NCBI GenBank assembly: GCA_964586145.1
Contig: CAZPHH010000061.1
Coordinates: 1 to 29,570, forward strand
Direction of reading: 5' to 3'
Origin: JAFGJQ01 sp964586145
GTDB lineage: Bacteria > Planctomycetota > Phycisphaerae > UBA1845
Length of the DNA stretch: 29,570 nucleotides
Of this stretch, positions 17,246 to 23,812 are shown piece by piece; the first letter of the stretch is position 1; every line of letters begins with the position of its first letter. The notes beneath the pieces were generated by a model. It made no database searches. It saw only the letters and a list, made by a program, of their open reading frames with translations, and was not told where the DNA came from. A program made the translations under genes and the position numbers.

Positions 17246-18685
17246 TCAGAAATACAGATCGTGCTCGCCGTTCTGTTCAATCCGGCGCAGGCGATCCGCC
17301 AGCTCGGCCTTGGCTGCCCCCTCCGGCATGGCCGCGAGTTCCTGCTCGATGAGCCGTTGGCCGGCCGCCTTCGTCTCCGGAGATGCGTAGTCCGTCAGGT
17401 ACTCCATGAGAGTGGTCAGCCCGTTGGGCGTGCAGAATCTCTTGATGAAGCCCGGGATGGCGAATTCCATGAAGTGCTCGCCCGTCCGCCCCAGCCGATA
17501 GCAGGCGGTGCAGAAGCTGGGCAGGTATCCGTCCACCAGCAACTCACGCATCACTTCGTCCAGCGACCGGATGTCGCCGATCTGGAACTGCTCACGCTCC
17601 ATGCACTGGGCGTCGCCGGCCTCGGTGTAGCCGCCGATCTCGATGCGCGTGCCGGCGTCCATCTGCGAGACGCCGAACTCCATGACCGTTCGGCGAACGT
17701 CCGCATTCTCCCGAGCGGTGAGAATGAGCCCCGTGTAGGGAACGGCCAGCCGCAAGATGGCGATCAGCCGCTTGAAGTCGTGATCGTTCACGAAGTATTG
17801 CGGATTTAACGCGACGCCCGAGGCGGGGCGCAGTCGCGGGAAGCTGACGGTGTGAGGCCCGGTGCCGTACCTCTGCTGGAGGTGTCGGGCGTGCGTCACC
17901 AGGCCCAGCACCTCAAATCGCCAGTCATACAGGCCGAACAGCACGCCGATCCCCACGTCGTCAATGCCGGCCTCCTGGGCGCGGCAGAGGGCGTCCAGCC
18001 GGTAGAGGTAGTTGCCCTTACGCGTGTTGGCCGGGTGGTGTCGCCCGTACGTTTCGTGGTGGTATGTTTCCTGGAAGATCTGGTACGTGCCGATGCCCGC
18101 TTCGTGGACCCGGCGGAATCCTTCCACGTCCATCGGCGCGGCGTTGATGTTGACCCGTCGGATTTCGCCGGTGCCGTGACGCGTGGCGTAGACCGTGCGG
18201 ACGCACCGGGCGATGTGGTCCGCGCCATATCGCGGATGCTCGCCGAACACGAGGATAATCCGCTTGTGCCCCTTGTCCTCCAGCGCCCGCACCTGCCGGC
18301 GAATCTCCTCCTCGTCCAGCGTGCGGCGGACCACCTCGCGATTCGACCGCTTGAACGCGCAGTAGAGGCAGTCGTTCACGCAATCGTTGCCGATGTAGAG
18401 CGGGGCGAACAGCACGATCCGGTTGCCGTACACCTCACGCTTCAAACGACGGGCGGCGTCAAATACTAGGGCAATGCTTTCCGGATCGTCCGCACGCAGC
18501 AGAACGGCGGTTTGTTCGGCTGTCAGCGCCTCCTTCGCCAGGCTGCGATCGATGACGGCGCGAACGAGTCCCGGGTCCGGCGGCTGCGGACGGAGCAGGC
18601 CCTCCAGATCGCGGTCATGGATGAAGTCAACCGCATCGCGGCTGAGACTGAGCTGTGGCAGAATTCCCATCGTCAATTTCGTCAT
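17246..18685 (-). CDS. hydG: [FeFe]-hydrogenase maturation radical SAM tyrosine lyase
   Basis: HydG cleaves tyrosine to supply CO and cyanide for the H-cluster. The 479-residue protein has the radical-SAM cluster motif CVNDCLYC (C102, C106, C109). The diagnostic C-terminal auxiliary-cluster motif C-x2-C-x22-C begins CTACYRLGRTG. The related ThiH lacks the HydG-type CO/CN chemistry. ATG 18685 overlaps the hydE stop by four bases (ATGA), indicating coupling. The frame is open 45 codons further upstream inside hydE, but that sequence is not HydG-like. aspA follows after 21 nt. Confidence 0.94.
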   Translation of the reverse strand: MTKLTMGILPQLSLSRDAVDFIHDRDLEGLLRPQPPDPGLVRAVIDRSLAKEALTAEQTAVLLRADDPESIALVFDAARRLKREVYGNRIVLFAPLYIGNDCVNDCLYCAFKRSNREVVRRTLDEEEIRRQVRALEDKGHKRIILVFGEHPRYGADHIARCVRTVYATRHGTGEIRRVNINAAPMDVEGFRRVHEAGIGTYQIFQETYHHETYGRHHPANTRKGNYLYRLDALCRAQEAGIDDVGIGVLFGLYDWRFEVLGLVTHARHLQQRYGTGPHTVSFPRLRPASGVALNPQYFVNDHDFKRLIAILRLAVPYTGLILTARENADVRRTVMEFGVSQMDAGTRIEIGGYTEAGDAQCMEREQFQIGDIRSLDEVMRELLVDGYLPSFCTACYRLGRTGEHFMEFAIPGFIKRFCTPNGLTTLMEYLTDYASPETKAAGQRLIEQELAAMPEGAAKAELADRLRRIEQNGEHDLYF

Positions 18686-19746
18686 GTCTTCCGGGACGCC
18701 GCTGTCCGGCGGCGAAGGTAGTTGGCTGAGTCTCCCCGCCCCTGCCCGATCCGACGGCCCAAGCGAATTATACCGTGCTCGAAGCCATCGAGACACTTGG
18801 GCTGCGCTTCCTGTATGCATGCTTTTTCCGGATAGATGTCGTACCGACTGCGATACACCGCCGGCGTCAGGTTGGGCATCACCACGTTCCCACCACGCGT
18901 CAGCCCGAGTTCCATGCCGTTACGGCGGTTCAGTGTTGCCAGGGCCGTCGTGGCGGGAATGTTCGCCGCCGGACAGATCCGCCGCGCCAGCGCCATCACC
19001 TTGCAGGTCATCTCCTCGTCGTTTGGCACCTGATTGCAGACCTGAAACCGGCCTGCCTCCTGTCCAAGCGGCGTGGCCGGATGGGGGATGAATGGCCCCA
19101 CGCCGATCATGTCCAGATCCAGCCGCGCGAACCACTCGAGGTCGTCGGCCAGATCCTCGAACGTCTGGCCCGGAATGCCGATCATGACCCCGCTGCCGAT
19201 CTCATATCCCAGTTCACGCAACTGCCCCAGCAGGGCGATCCGGTCCGACGGTCGCCCGGGCAGTGACGGGTGGACCGCCGCGTAGAGCTGGGCGTTGGAC
19301 GTTTCGAATCGCAGCAGGTAGCGATCGGCGCCCTCGGCCCGCCAGGCCGCCAACTCTTCCACGCTTCGTTCGCCGAGGCTGAGTGTGACGGCCAGCCGAG
19401 TCTCCGCCTTGATCCGTCGAATGATCCCTGCAACGAAGTCCTCGGTCAGCCCGGGATCCTCGCCCGACTGGAGCACCACGGTCCCATATCCGAGGTCAGT
19501 GGCGAGCCGGGCGCCGGCGAGGATCTCCTCTGCCGTCATGCGGTAGCGGGGCAGATCGCGGTTGGGGGCCCGCAACCCGCAGTACAGGCAGTGTCGCACG
19601 CAATGGCTGGAGGTTTCCAGCAGCCCCCGCAGGTGTACCTCGTCGCCCACTTGCTGCCGGCGCACGGCGTCCGCCTGTCCCCAGAGCCATCCAAGCCGCT
19701 CGGGGTCTGTCTCTGTAAGCCATTGCAGCAGCTCAGCGCGGTTCAT
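18682..19746 (-). CDS. hydE: [FeFe]-hydrogenase maturation radical SAM protein
   Basis: HydE works with HydG's iron-cysteine product in building the 2Fe subcluster. The 354-residue protein carries the radical-SAM motif CVRHCLYC (C49, C53, C56) near the N-terminus, like biotin synthase relatives. Family-typical segments are VVLQSGEDPGLT, LSLGERS, RFETSN, GIPGQTFEDLADDL and GPFIPHPATPL. ATG 19746 gives a standard HydE start; an upstream TTG (19794) would add 16 residues. It is the first gene of the hydE-hydG-aspA-hydF-LON set. Two Crp/Fnr-like palindromes lie about 95-125 nt upstream of it. Confidence 0.93.
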   Translation of the reverse strand: MNRAELLQWLTETDPERLGWLWGQADAVRRQQVGDEVHLRGLLETSSHCVRHCLYCGLRAPNRDLPRYRMTAEEILAGARLATDLGYGTVVLQSGEDPGLTEDFVAGIIRRIKAETRLAVTLSLGERSVEELAAWRAEGADRYLLRFETSNAQLYAAVHPSLPGRPSDRIALLGQLRELGYEIGSGVMIGIPGQTFEDLADDLEWFARLDLDMIGVGPFIPHPATPLGQEAGRFQVCNQVPNDEEMTCKVMALARRICPAANIPATTALATLNRRNGMELGLTRGGNVVMPNLTPAVYRSRYDIYPEKACIQEAQPKCLDGFEHGIIRLGRRIGQGRGDSANYLRRRTAASRKT

Positions 19747-19839
19747 GAGGTTCCGGATGTTGTATGGCCTTCCGGTTCGCAATGCACGTTGCAAGGGGCG
19801 TCAAGCCGGGGCCTGGAGCGAGGTCCATGCAGGCGTCCC

Positions 19840-19855
19840 TGTGAGTGCGTTCACG
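19840..19855. promoter_or_regulatory. Crp/Fnr-family-like operator, distal half of a tandem pair (hyd side)
   Basis: TGTGA-N6-TCACG at 19840-19855 differs from the classical Crp palindrome TGTGA-N6-TCACA at one position. It lies 93 nt upstream of the hydE start and directly adjoins the better site at 19857-19872, with a centre-to-centre distance of 17 nt. The TTGACG at 19804-19799 on the - strand could be a -35 element, but no matching -10 was found. Confidence 0.45.
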
Positions 19856-19856
19856 T

Positions 19857-19872
19857 TGTGAAACCATTCACA
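19857..19872. promoter_or_regulatory. Perfect Crp/Fnr-family palindrome upstream of hydE
   Basis: TGTGA-N6-TCACA occurs exactly. With the preceding T it also reads TTGTGA-N6-TCACAG, close to the consensus described for HcpR-type redox regulators of the Crp/Fnr family. The site lies in the 184-nt gap upstream of hydE and 58 nt beyond the stop of the receiver-like gene, so the hyd operon is the likely target. The palindrome is seen; the regulator's identity and any activation or repression are inferred. Confidence 0.55.
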
Positions 19873-19930
19873 GTGTAGCTGCGGTGGCAGAAGGTGTCAA
19901 GTGGCCGGGTGGCCGTTTGGGTGGAACCGG

Positions 19931-20590
19931 TCAGGCGGTGTGTTTGGCGCGGAACGCCTGCCACGCGGGGCAGGCGCTGGGATCCACGCAGCACACGTCC
20001 CGGATGTACTCATAGTACACGTTTGGCGGGTCGCCGTGCTCGGCACGGAGCGGGCATTTCAGGCTGATGCGGGGGCGTGTCTTGCGGAGTTGCCCCACGA
20101 TCAGCGACTGGATGTACACCTGGTTCTTGCCGGCCACGCACCTCATACGCCGGTTGAGTTCGGCCTCGAGTTCGGTGAGGTTGGACTCGGACTCCTCTGG
20201 GGTGATGGGCGGCTGTTGGCCACGGGAATCGACGTCCGTCTGCAGGGCACGGCTGATTGCCTGCTCGAGTACGGGGGGCTCCACGGGGTATTCAAGGAAA
20301 GCGGAAGCCCCGAGCTTCATGACGGCGGGCTGCATCAGGCCGGAGCCGGCCATGCCGATGACGATCGTTGGGACGGAGACGTGGCTTCGCTTCATGGCGC
20401 GCAGCAGCTCCAGTCCGTCCTTCTTATGCACGTCGAGTCCGACGATGATGAGCCGGGGGCGCTGCTTGTTGATGGCGCTGATGCCCTTGGAGAGATCGCT
20501 GACCGACTGCACCTCATGGTGCGGGGAGGCGCCGGCCTCCAGTGCCTTCCGTGCGGAACGGTCTCCGTGGATGATCAGGATGCGAGCCAT
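19931..20590 (-). CDS. Degenerate receiver-domain protein with Cys-containing C-terminal region
   Basis: Residues 1-116 align by pattern with a CheY-like receiver domain (MARILII..., RPRLIIVGLDV, DGLELLRAM, GASAFLEYPVEP). Every phosphorylation residue is altered: the acidic pair is H8-G9, the acceptor Asp position is Gly51, the conserved Thr/Ser is Gly79 and the conserved Lys is Tyr101. It is therefore a pseudo-receiver. After a linker, residues 140-219 form a region I do not recognise, with C151, C179, C200, C201 and C207, which could bind metal. ATG 20590 was chosen to start at the first beta strand. It is divergent from the zinc-ribbon gene and may be a regulator that does not need phosphorylation. 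Confidence 0.75.
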   Translation of the reverse strand: MARILIIHGDRSARKALEAGASPHHEVQSVSDLSKGISAINKQRPRLIIVGLDVHKKDGLELLRAMKRSHVSVPTIVIGMAGSGLMQPAVMKLGASAFLEYPVEPPVLEQAISRALQTDVDSRGQQPPITPEESESNLTELEAELNRRMRCVAGKNQVYIQSLIVGQLRKTRPRISLKCPLRAEHGDPPNVYYEYIRDVCCVDPSACPAWQAFRAKHTA

Positions 20591-20773
20591 GGCCGTTGCT
20601 CCAGGCAAATCGTGTGGAGTCGCATCGGGTCGAAGCTGTCGACGCCGCGCCAGCTACCCTGCAGATGGTAGCGCGGCAGCCCGGTGGGATCAAATGGGGC
20701 GCGGATGCGCAAGGGGGGACGCGGGTCGCCGCGGCGGATTGGCAGCGATGGGCCGGGAGCCGGGCCGCGGGTT

Positions 20774-20802
20774 TTGCCCGCCGGAGGTTCGTGGGGTATA
20801 AA
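20774..20802 (+). promoter_or_regulatory. Sigma70-like promoter for the zinc-ribbon gene
   Basis: TTGCCC (20774-20779) and TATAAA (20797-20802) are separated by exactly 17 nt, matching consensus at four and five of six positions. The TATAAA stands out in GC-rich sequence. Transcription would start near 20809, giving a leader of about 66 nt before the ATG at 20875. The rest of the 284-nt divergent intergenic region shows no other clear signal. Confidence 0.6.
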
Positions 20803-20874
20803 CAGTAGGGTGGTACCAGCGACGGCTGAGCGCTGTCGCGGCACGTCCAGTCTTCCGCCGGTGTGCATTGTGCG

Positions 20875-22035
20875 ATGTCGAACGACGAGGTGATCATCGT
20901 CGCCTGTCCCTCCTGCTCGCAGAAGTACCGTGTGCCGGAGGCGCAGATCGGACAGAGGGCCGTCTGCAGGAAGTGCGGCGAGTCGTTTCGCATCGCGGTC
21001 GATTCCCCGATCGACGAGGACACGTTGTTCGGCTGGGTCATGGAGGATTCGGACGGCTCCAGTGAAAGCGTCATGGGCAGCTCCTCCATTTTCGGCTCGA
21101 CGGCGGCGGAGCCGCCGCGCCCGCGTCGAGCCGCGGTGCCTTCCACCCCTCGCATTCACCTGGCGGAGCTGAACGACGAAGGGGCCCATTTCGCGTTTCC
21201 CGCCTCCTTGCTCACGGACGTGGGTGTGCGGGAGTCCTTCCCGCTCTATTGCGTCCACTGCATGCGCCGGGAGAATCTGAACGTGCAGCTTCTGGTCTGG
21301 GCCGACGTCCTCCCGGCAGAGCAGCGCGGAGCGGCCATGCAGGCGGAGCGGCAGACCGTCCGGCCCCTGGCGTACCTGCGTCGGGAGCACGGGTCGAAAT
21401 GGGTGGACACGGTCGTCGCCGCGACCCGATTCCCGGCCCCGTTCGACCAGCCCTTTGCCTACTTCGTGTGCGGCGAATGCCGGTCTTCGCCGCCGGTCGC
21501 CTGCCACGTCGCTCGGGAACAGTCGATTGTCACCTGTCGGGTTGTTCTGGCGAACCTGAGCCTGGCGGTGGATTTCTTCCGCAGCAATGGCGGGCGGGAC
21601 ACGCCGTCGTATCGCCGCCTGCTTATGGCCGGCCGGCAACAGCGGGATCGCCAGTGGACGGCTCTCTCCGTGGACGTGCGGGCACGCGTCTCGAAGTGGT
21701 TTGCCCTGCACGAGGGCGAGCAGTTCCTCGGGTACTTCGCCGATCGAACGGGAGGTCGACCGGTGACGGGGGATGAGGGGCTCGTACTGACGGACCGGCG
21801 CATTGTGCATAGGTCCGGGCATGCGCTTCGCGAGTTCTTTCTCGTTCGCGGCGGGATCCTGGAGGTGCAGGCCGACCCCAAGTGGGCGGTGGTGACGGTG
21901 CGGCAGGGCAAGGAGGCGGCCGCCAGCCTGACGGTCGCGCCGCTGTATGCGGGCAGCATGGCGAAGTCGCTGCAGGCGCTTCAGCAGCCCTGGACCATCC
22001 GGGCGCGCGTGAGCGGCCCGGGCTCAAGCGGGTGA
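20875..22035 (+). CDS. MJ0042-type zinc-ribbon protein with further CxxC pairs
   Basis: The 386-residue protein starts with a zinc-ribbon of the MJ0042/FYVE-like bacterial type: C11-x2-C14, YRVPEAQIG, C31-x2-C34, GESFRI. This type is very common in planctomycetes and myxobacteria. A linker rich in Ser/Pro/Arg (60-92) precedes a second region with C126-x2-C129 and C199-x2-C202, plausibly another zinc-binding core. The C-terminal part (270-380) has a strand-rich LTDRRIVHRS segment reminiscent of a PH-like module. ATG 20875 was preferred to GTG 20863 because it gives the shorter, typical lead-in to the ribbon. No function can be assigned. It is convergent with cheB. Confidence 0.75.
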   Translation: MSNDEVIIVACPSCSQKYRVPEAQIGQRAVCRKCGESFRIAVDSPIDEDTLFGWVMEDSDGSSESVMGSSSIFGSTAAEPPRPRRAAVPSTPRIHLAELNDEGAHFAFPASLLTDVGVRESFPLYCVHCMRRENLNVQLLVWADVLPAEQRGAAMQAERQTVRPLAYLRREHGSKWVDTVVAATRFPAPFDQPFAYFVCGECRSSPPVACHVAREQSIVTCRVVLANLSLAVDFFRSNGGRDTPSYRRLLMAGRQQRDRQWTALSVDVRARVSKWFALHEGEQFLGYFADRTGGRPVTGDEGLVLTDRRIVHRSGHALREFFLVRGGILEVQADPKWAVVTVRQGKEAAASLTVAPLYAGSMAKSLQALQQPWTIRARVSGPGSSG

Positions 22036-22080
22036 GGACTCGGCCGTTGTGATTCCTCTTCCCACCAGGCGGGTGCGGAA

Positions 22081-23148
22081 TCAGGCCTTGGCCGTGACGC
22101 GCTGGCCCTTCTGCATCAGCTTCGCGATGGCCTGCGGGATCTTGTCCAACGACACCTGATGATCAATGCAGCCGGTGGCCATGGCCGCCTTCGGCATGCC
22201 ATAGACCACGCAGGTTTCCTCGTCCTGAGCGATCGTCCAGCCTCCCGCCCGGCTCATGAATTGGAGTCCGGCCGCGCCGTCGCTGCCCATGCCGGTCAGA
22301 ATGACGCCCACCGCCCGCGGTCCGCAGGTGCGGGCCGCCGACTCGAACATTACGTCCGCCGACGGCCGGTGGCCGGAGACTTTCGGCCCGGCATCGAGTT
22401 GAACCGAAAGGTGGATGCCGCAGCGCACAAGCTTGAGGTGGGAATGGCCCGGCGCGACGAGCACAGTGCCCGGTTCCGGAACGTCGCCGTGTGTTGCCTC
22501 CCGCACGTTCATGGCGCACAGGCCGTCGAGGTGTTTGGCGAACGACGGGGTGAATTCCGGCGGCATATGCTGCGTGATGAGGATGGGCGGGAAATCGCTC
22601 GGGAACGCCGGGAGCATTTTGGCCAGGGTGGGCGGCCCGCCGCAACTGACGCCGATGGCCACTGCCCAGCCTCTGGCCTGACTGGGCGGGAGAGACGGTG
22701 CGGAACTGGACGATCGCGTGGTGCGAACGATGGGCTTGCGCCCCTTCGCGCGGTAGGCCCCAACGATTTTCTCATACAGTTCCTTACGGAATTCGGTCTT
22801 GGCCGCGATGCCCTTGGTGGGCTTGGAGACGTAGTCGAAGGCGCCGCGTTCAAGCGCGTCGAACGTGATCCGGGCGCCTGCCTGGGTCAGTGTCGAGACC
22901 ATCAGGAAGGACACCGGCACCTTGCCCGCCGCGCGATCGAGCACCTGGATGCCGTTCATCCGGGGCATCTCGACGTCCAGCGTGACGACGTCCGGGCGCA
23001 GTCGGGAGATCATCTGCAGCCCTTCCACGCCGTCGCGTGCGACGCCCACCACCTCGACTTCCGGGTGGCCCGCCAGGGCTGCCTTGATGACAGTCTGAAC
23101 GAAGCTGCTGTCGTCGACGACGAGCACTCGGATTCGGGGACCGGCCAT
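22081..23148 (-). CDS. cheB: Protein-glutamate methylesterase/glutaminase, CheB type
   Basis: CheB removes methyl groups from chemoreceptors and so resets chemotaxis signalling. The 355-residue protein has an N-terminal receiver domain with an intact acceptor Asp58 (TLDVEMP), VDDSS (11-15) and Lys109 (SKP). A Ser-rich linker follows (about 143-158). The C-terminal methylesterase domain has triad Ser168 (GVSCGGP), His194 (ITQHMP) and Asp290 (TGMGSDG). The Cys in SCGG replaces the usual Thr of STGG. A PilZ-domain gene lies just upstream on the same strand (66 nt). No cheA, cheR or receptor gene is in the window, so it may act in a chemosensory-like pathway encoded elsewhere. Confidence 0.92.
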   Translation of the reverse strand: MAGPRIRVLVVDDSSFVQTVIKAALAGHPEVEVVGVARDGVEGLQMISRLRPDVVTLDVEMPRMNGIQVLDRAAGKVPVSFLMVSTLTQAGARITFDALERGAFDYVSKPTKGIAAKTEFRKELYEKIVGAYRAKGRKPIVRTTRSSSSAPSLPPSQARGWAVAIGVSCGGPPTLAKMLPAFPSDFPPILITQHMPPEFTPSFAKHLDGLCAMNVREATHGDVPEPGTVLVAPGHSHLKLVRCGIHLSVQLDAGPKVSGHRPSADVMFESAARTCGPRAVGVILTGMGSDGAAGLQFMSRAGGWTIAQDEETCVVYGMPKAAMATGCIDHQVSLDKIPQAIAKLMQKGQRVTAKA

Positions 23149-23214
23149 GGTGCAGTCTCTCAGTTGCCGTGCCTGGTCGCGCTGGAAAGGTTCCCGAGCG
23201 GCTCAGGTCGCGTT

Positions 23215-23619
23215 CTATGGCTCGCTGGCGGGCGGGGTCACCGGTCGGCCGACCAGGGCGTCCGTGAACCGCAGGCCGACGTACCGGACGGAGCCGTCCC
23301 GGCCTTCGTGCCGGACCTCCGCATTGATCTCGAACCGCGTCTCGCCCAGGTCGAATCGCAGTCGCACGACCTCGCCCAGCCGCAACGGCGGGTCCACCAT
23401 CAGGCGAACGCCGTCCTCCGACACGTCCACAAGCGTGGCCTTCGTCGGGGACCGGTGCGTCGCGCCGACGGTGACAGGAATGCCGTGCAAGACGGCCTGC
23501 CGACGCTCAAACTGCCGACGTTCCATGCCATCGGGCGGCTCGCCGGTCGTCGGCGCCGTGGCAATACGGCGCTGGATGGCGTCCAGCAAGAGCTTCCCCG
23601 TGGCGGTCGTTGTGCGCAT
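23215..23619 (-). CDS. PilZ-domain protein (putative c-di-GMP binding)
   Basis: The 134-residue protein carries the PilZ c-di-GMP signature: RRxxxR (R34, R35, R39) and D65-x-S67-x2-G70, spaced as in binding-competent domains. The beta-barrel region covers about residues 37-122 (IPVTVG, KATLVDVSEDGVRLMV, VVRLRFDLG, RYVGLRF). ATG 23619 is chosen for the AGGAG-type site 6-7 nt upstream. Further upstream codons are open but lack such a site. It precedes cheB, so the pair may link c-di-GMP to chemosensory adaptation (inference). Confidence 0.85.
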   Translation of the reverse strand: MRTTTATGKLLLDAIQRRIATAPTTGEPPDGMERRQFERRQAVLHGIPVTVGATHRSPTKATLVDVSEDGVRLMVDPPLRLGEVVRLRFDLGETRFEINAEVRHEGRDGSVRYVGLRFTDALVGRPVTPPASEP

Positions 23620-23632
23620 GACAGGCTCCTTC

Positions 23633-23648
23633 CGGTGCCGATGCACCG
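23633..23648 (-). promoter_or_regulatory. Hairpin abutting the pilZ ribosome-binding site
   Basis: CGGTGC and GCACCG form a perfect 6-bp stem with a 4-nt loop. On the - strand the stem ends immediately before the GGAAGGAG ribosome-binding region of the PilZ gene. It could modulate translation or simply stabilise the 5' end. The remaining part of the 193-nt gap up to the GH13 gene has no convincing promoter or terminator. Confidence 0.3.
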
Positions 23649-23812
23649 TTATCTGCGAGCCGACCCAGCCGTGCGGCCACTGCGACCCACATAACAGTTT
23701 TCGGTTGGGCAATGCAGTGAAATGAGCGTGTGATTTAAGAAGCCCACGCTTGCGTACCGACTTGTCACACGGATGGGCGCGGACCGGGGCCGATAATCTT
23801 CGGATTGCGTTG

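Noticed and set aside
22159..23694. 511-codon + strand frame opposite cheB and pilZ
   Set aside because: Antisense shadow; both genes below it have intact catalytic and binding motifs.
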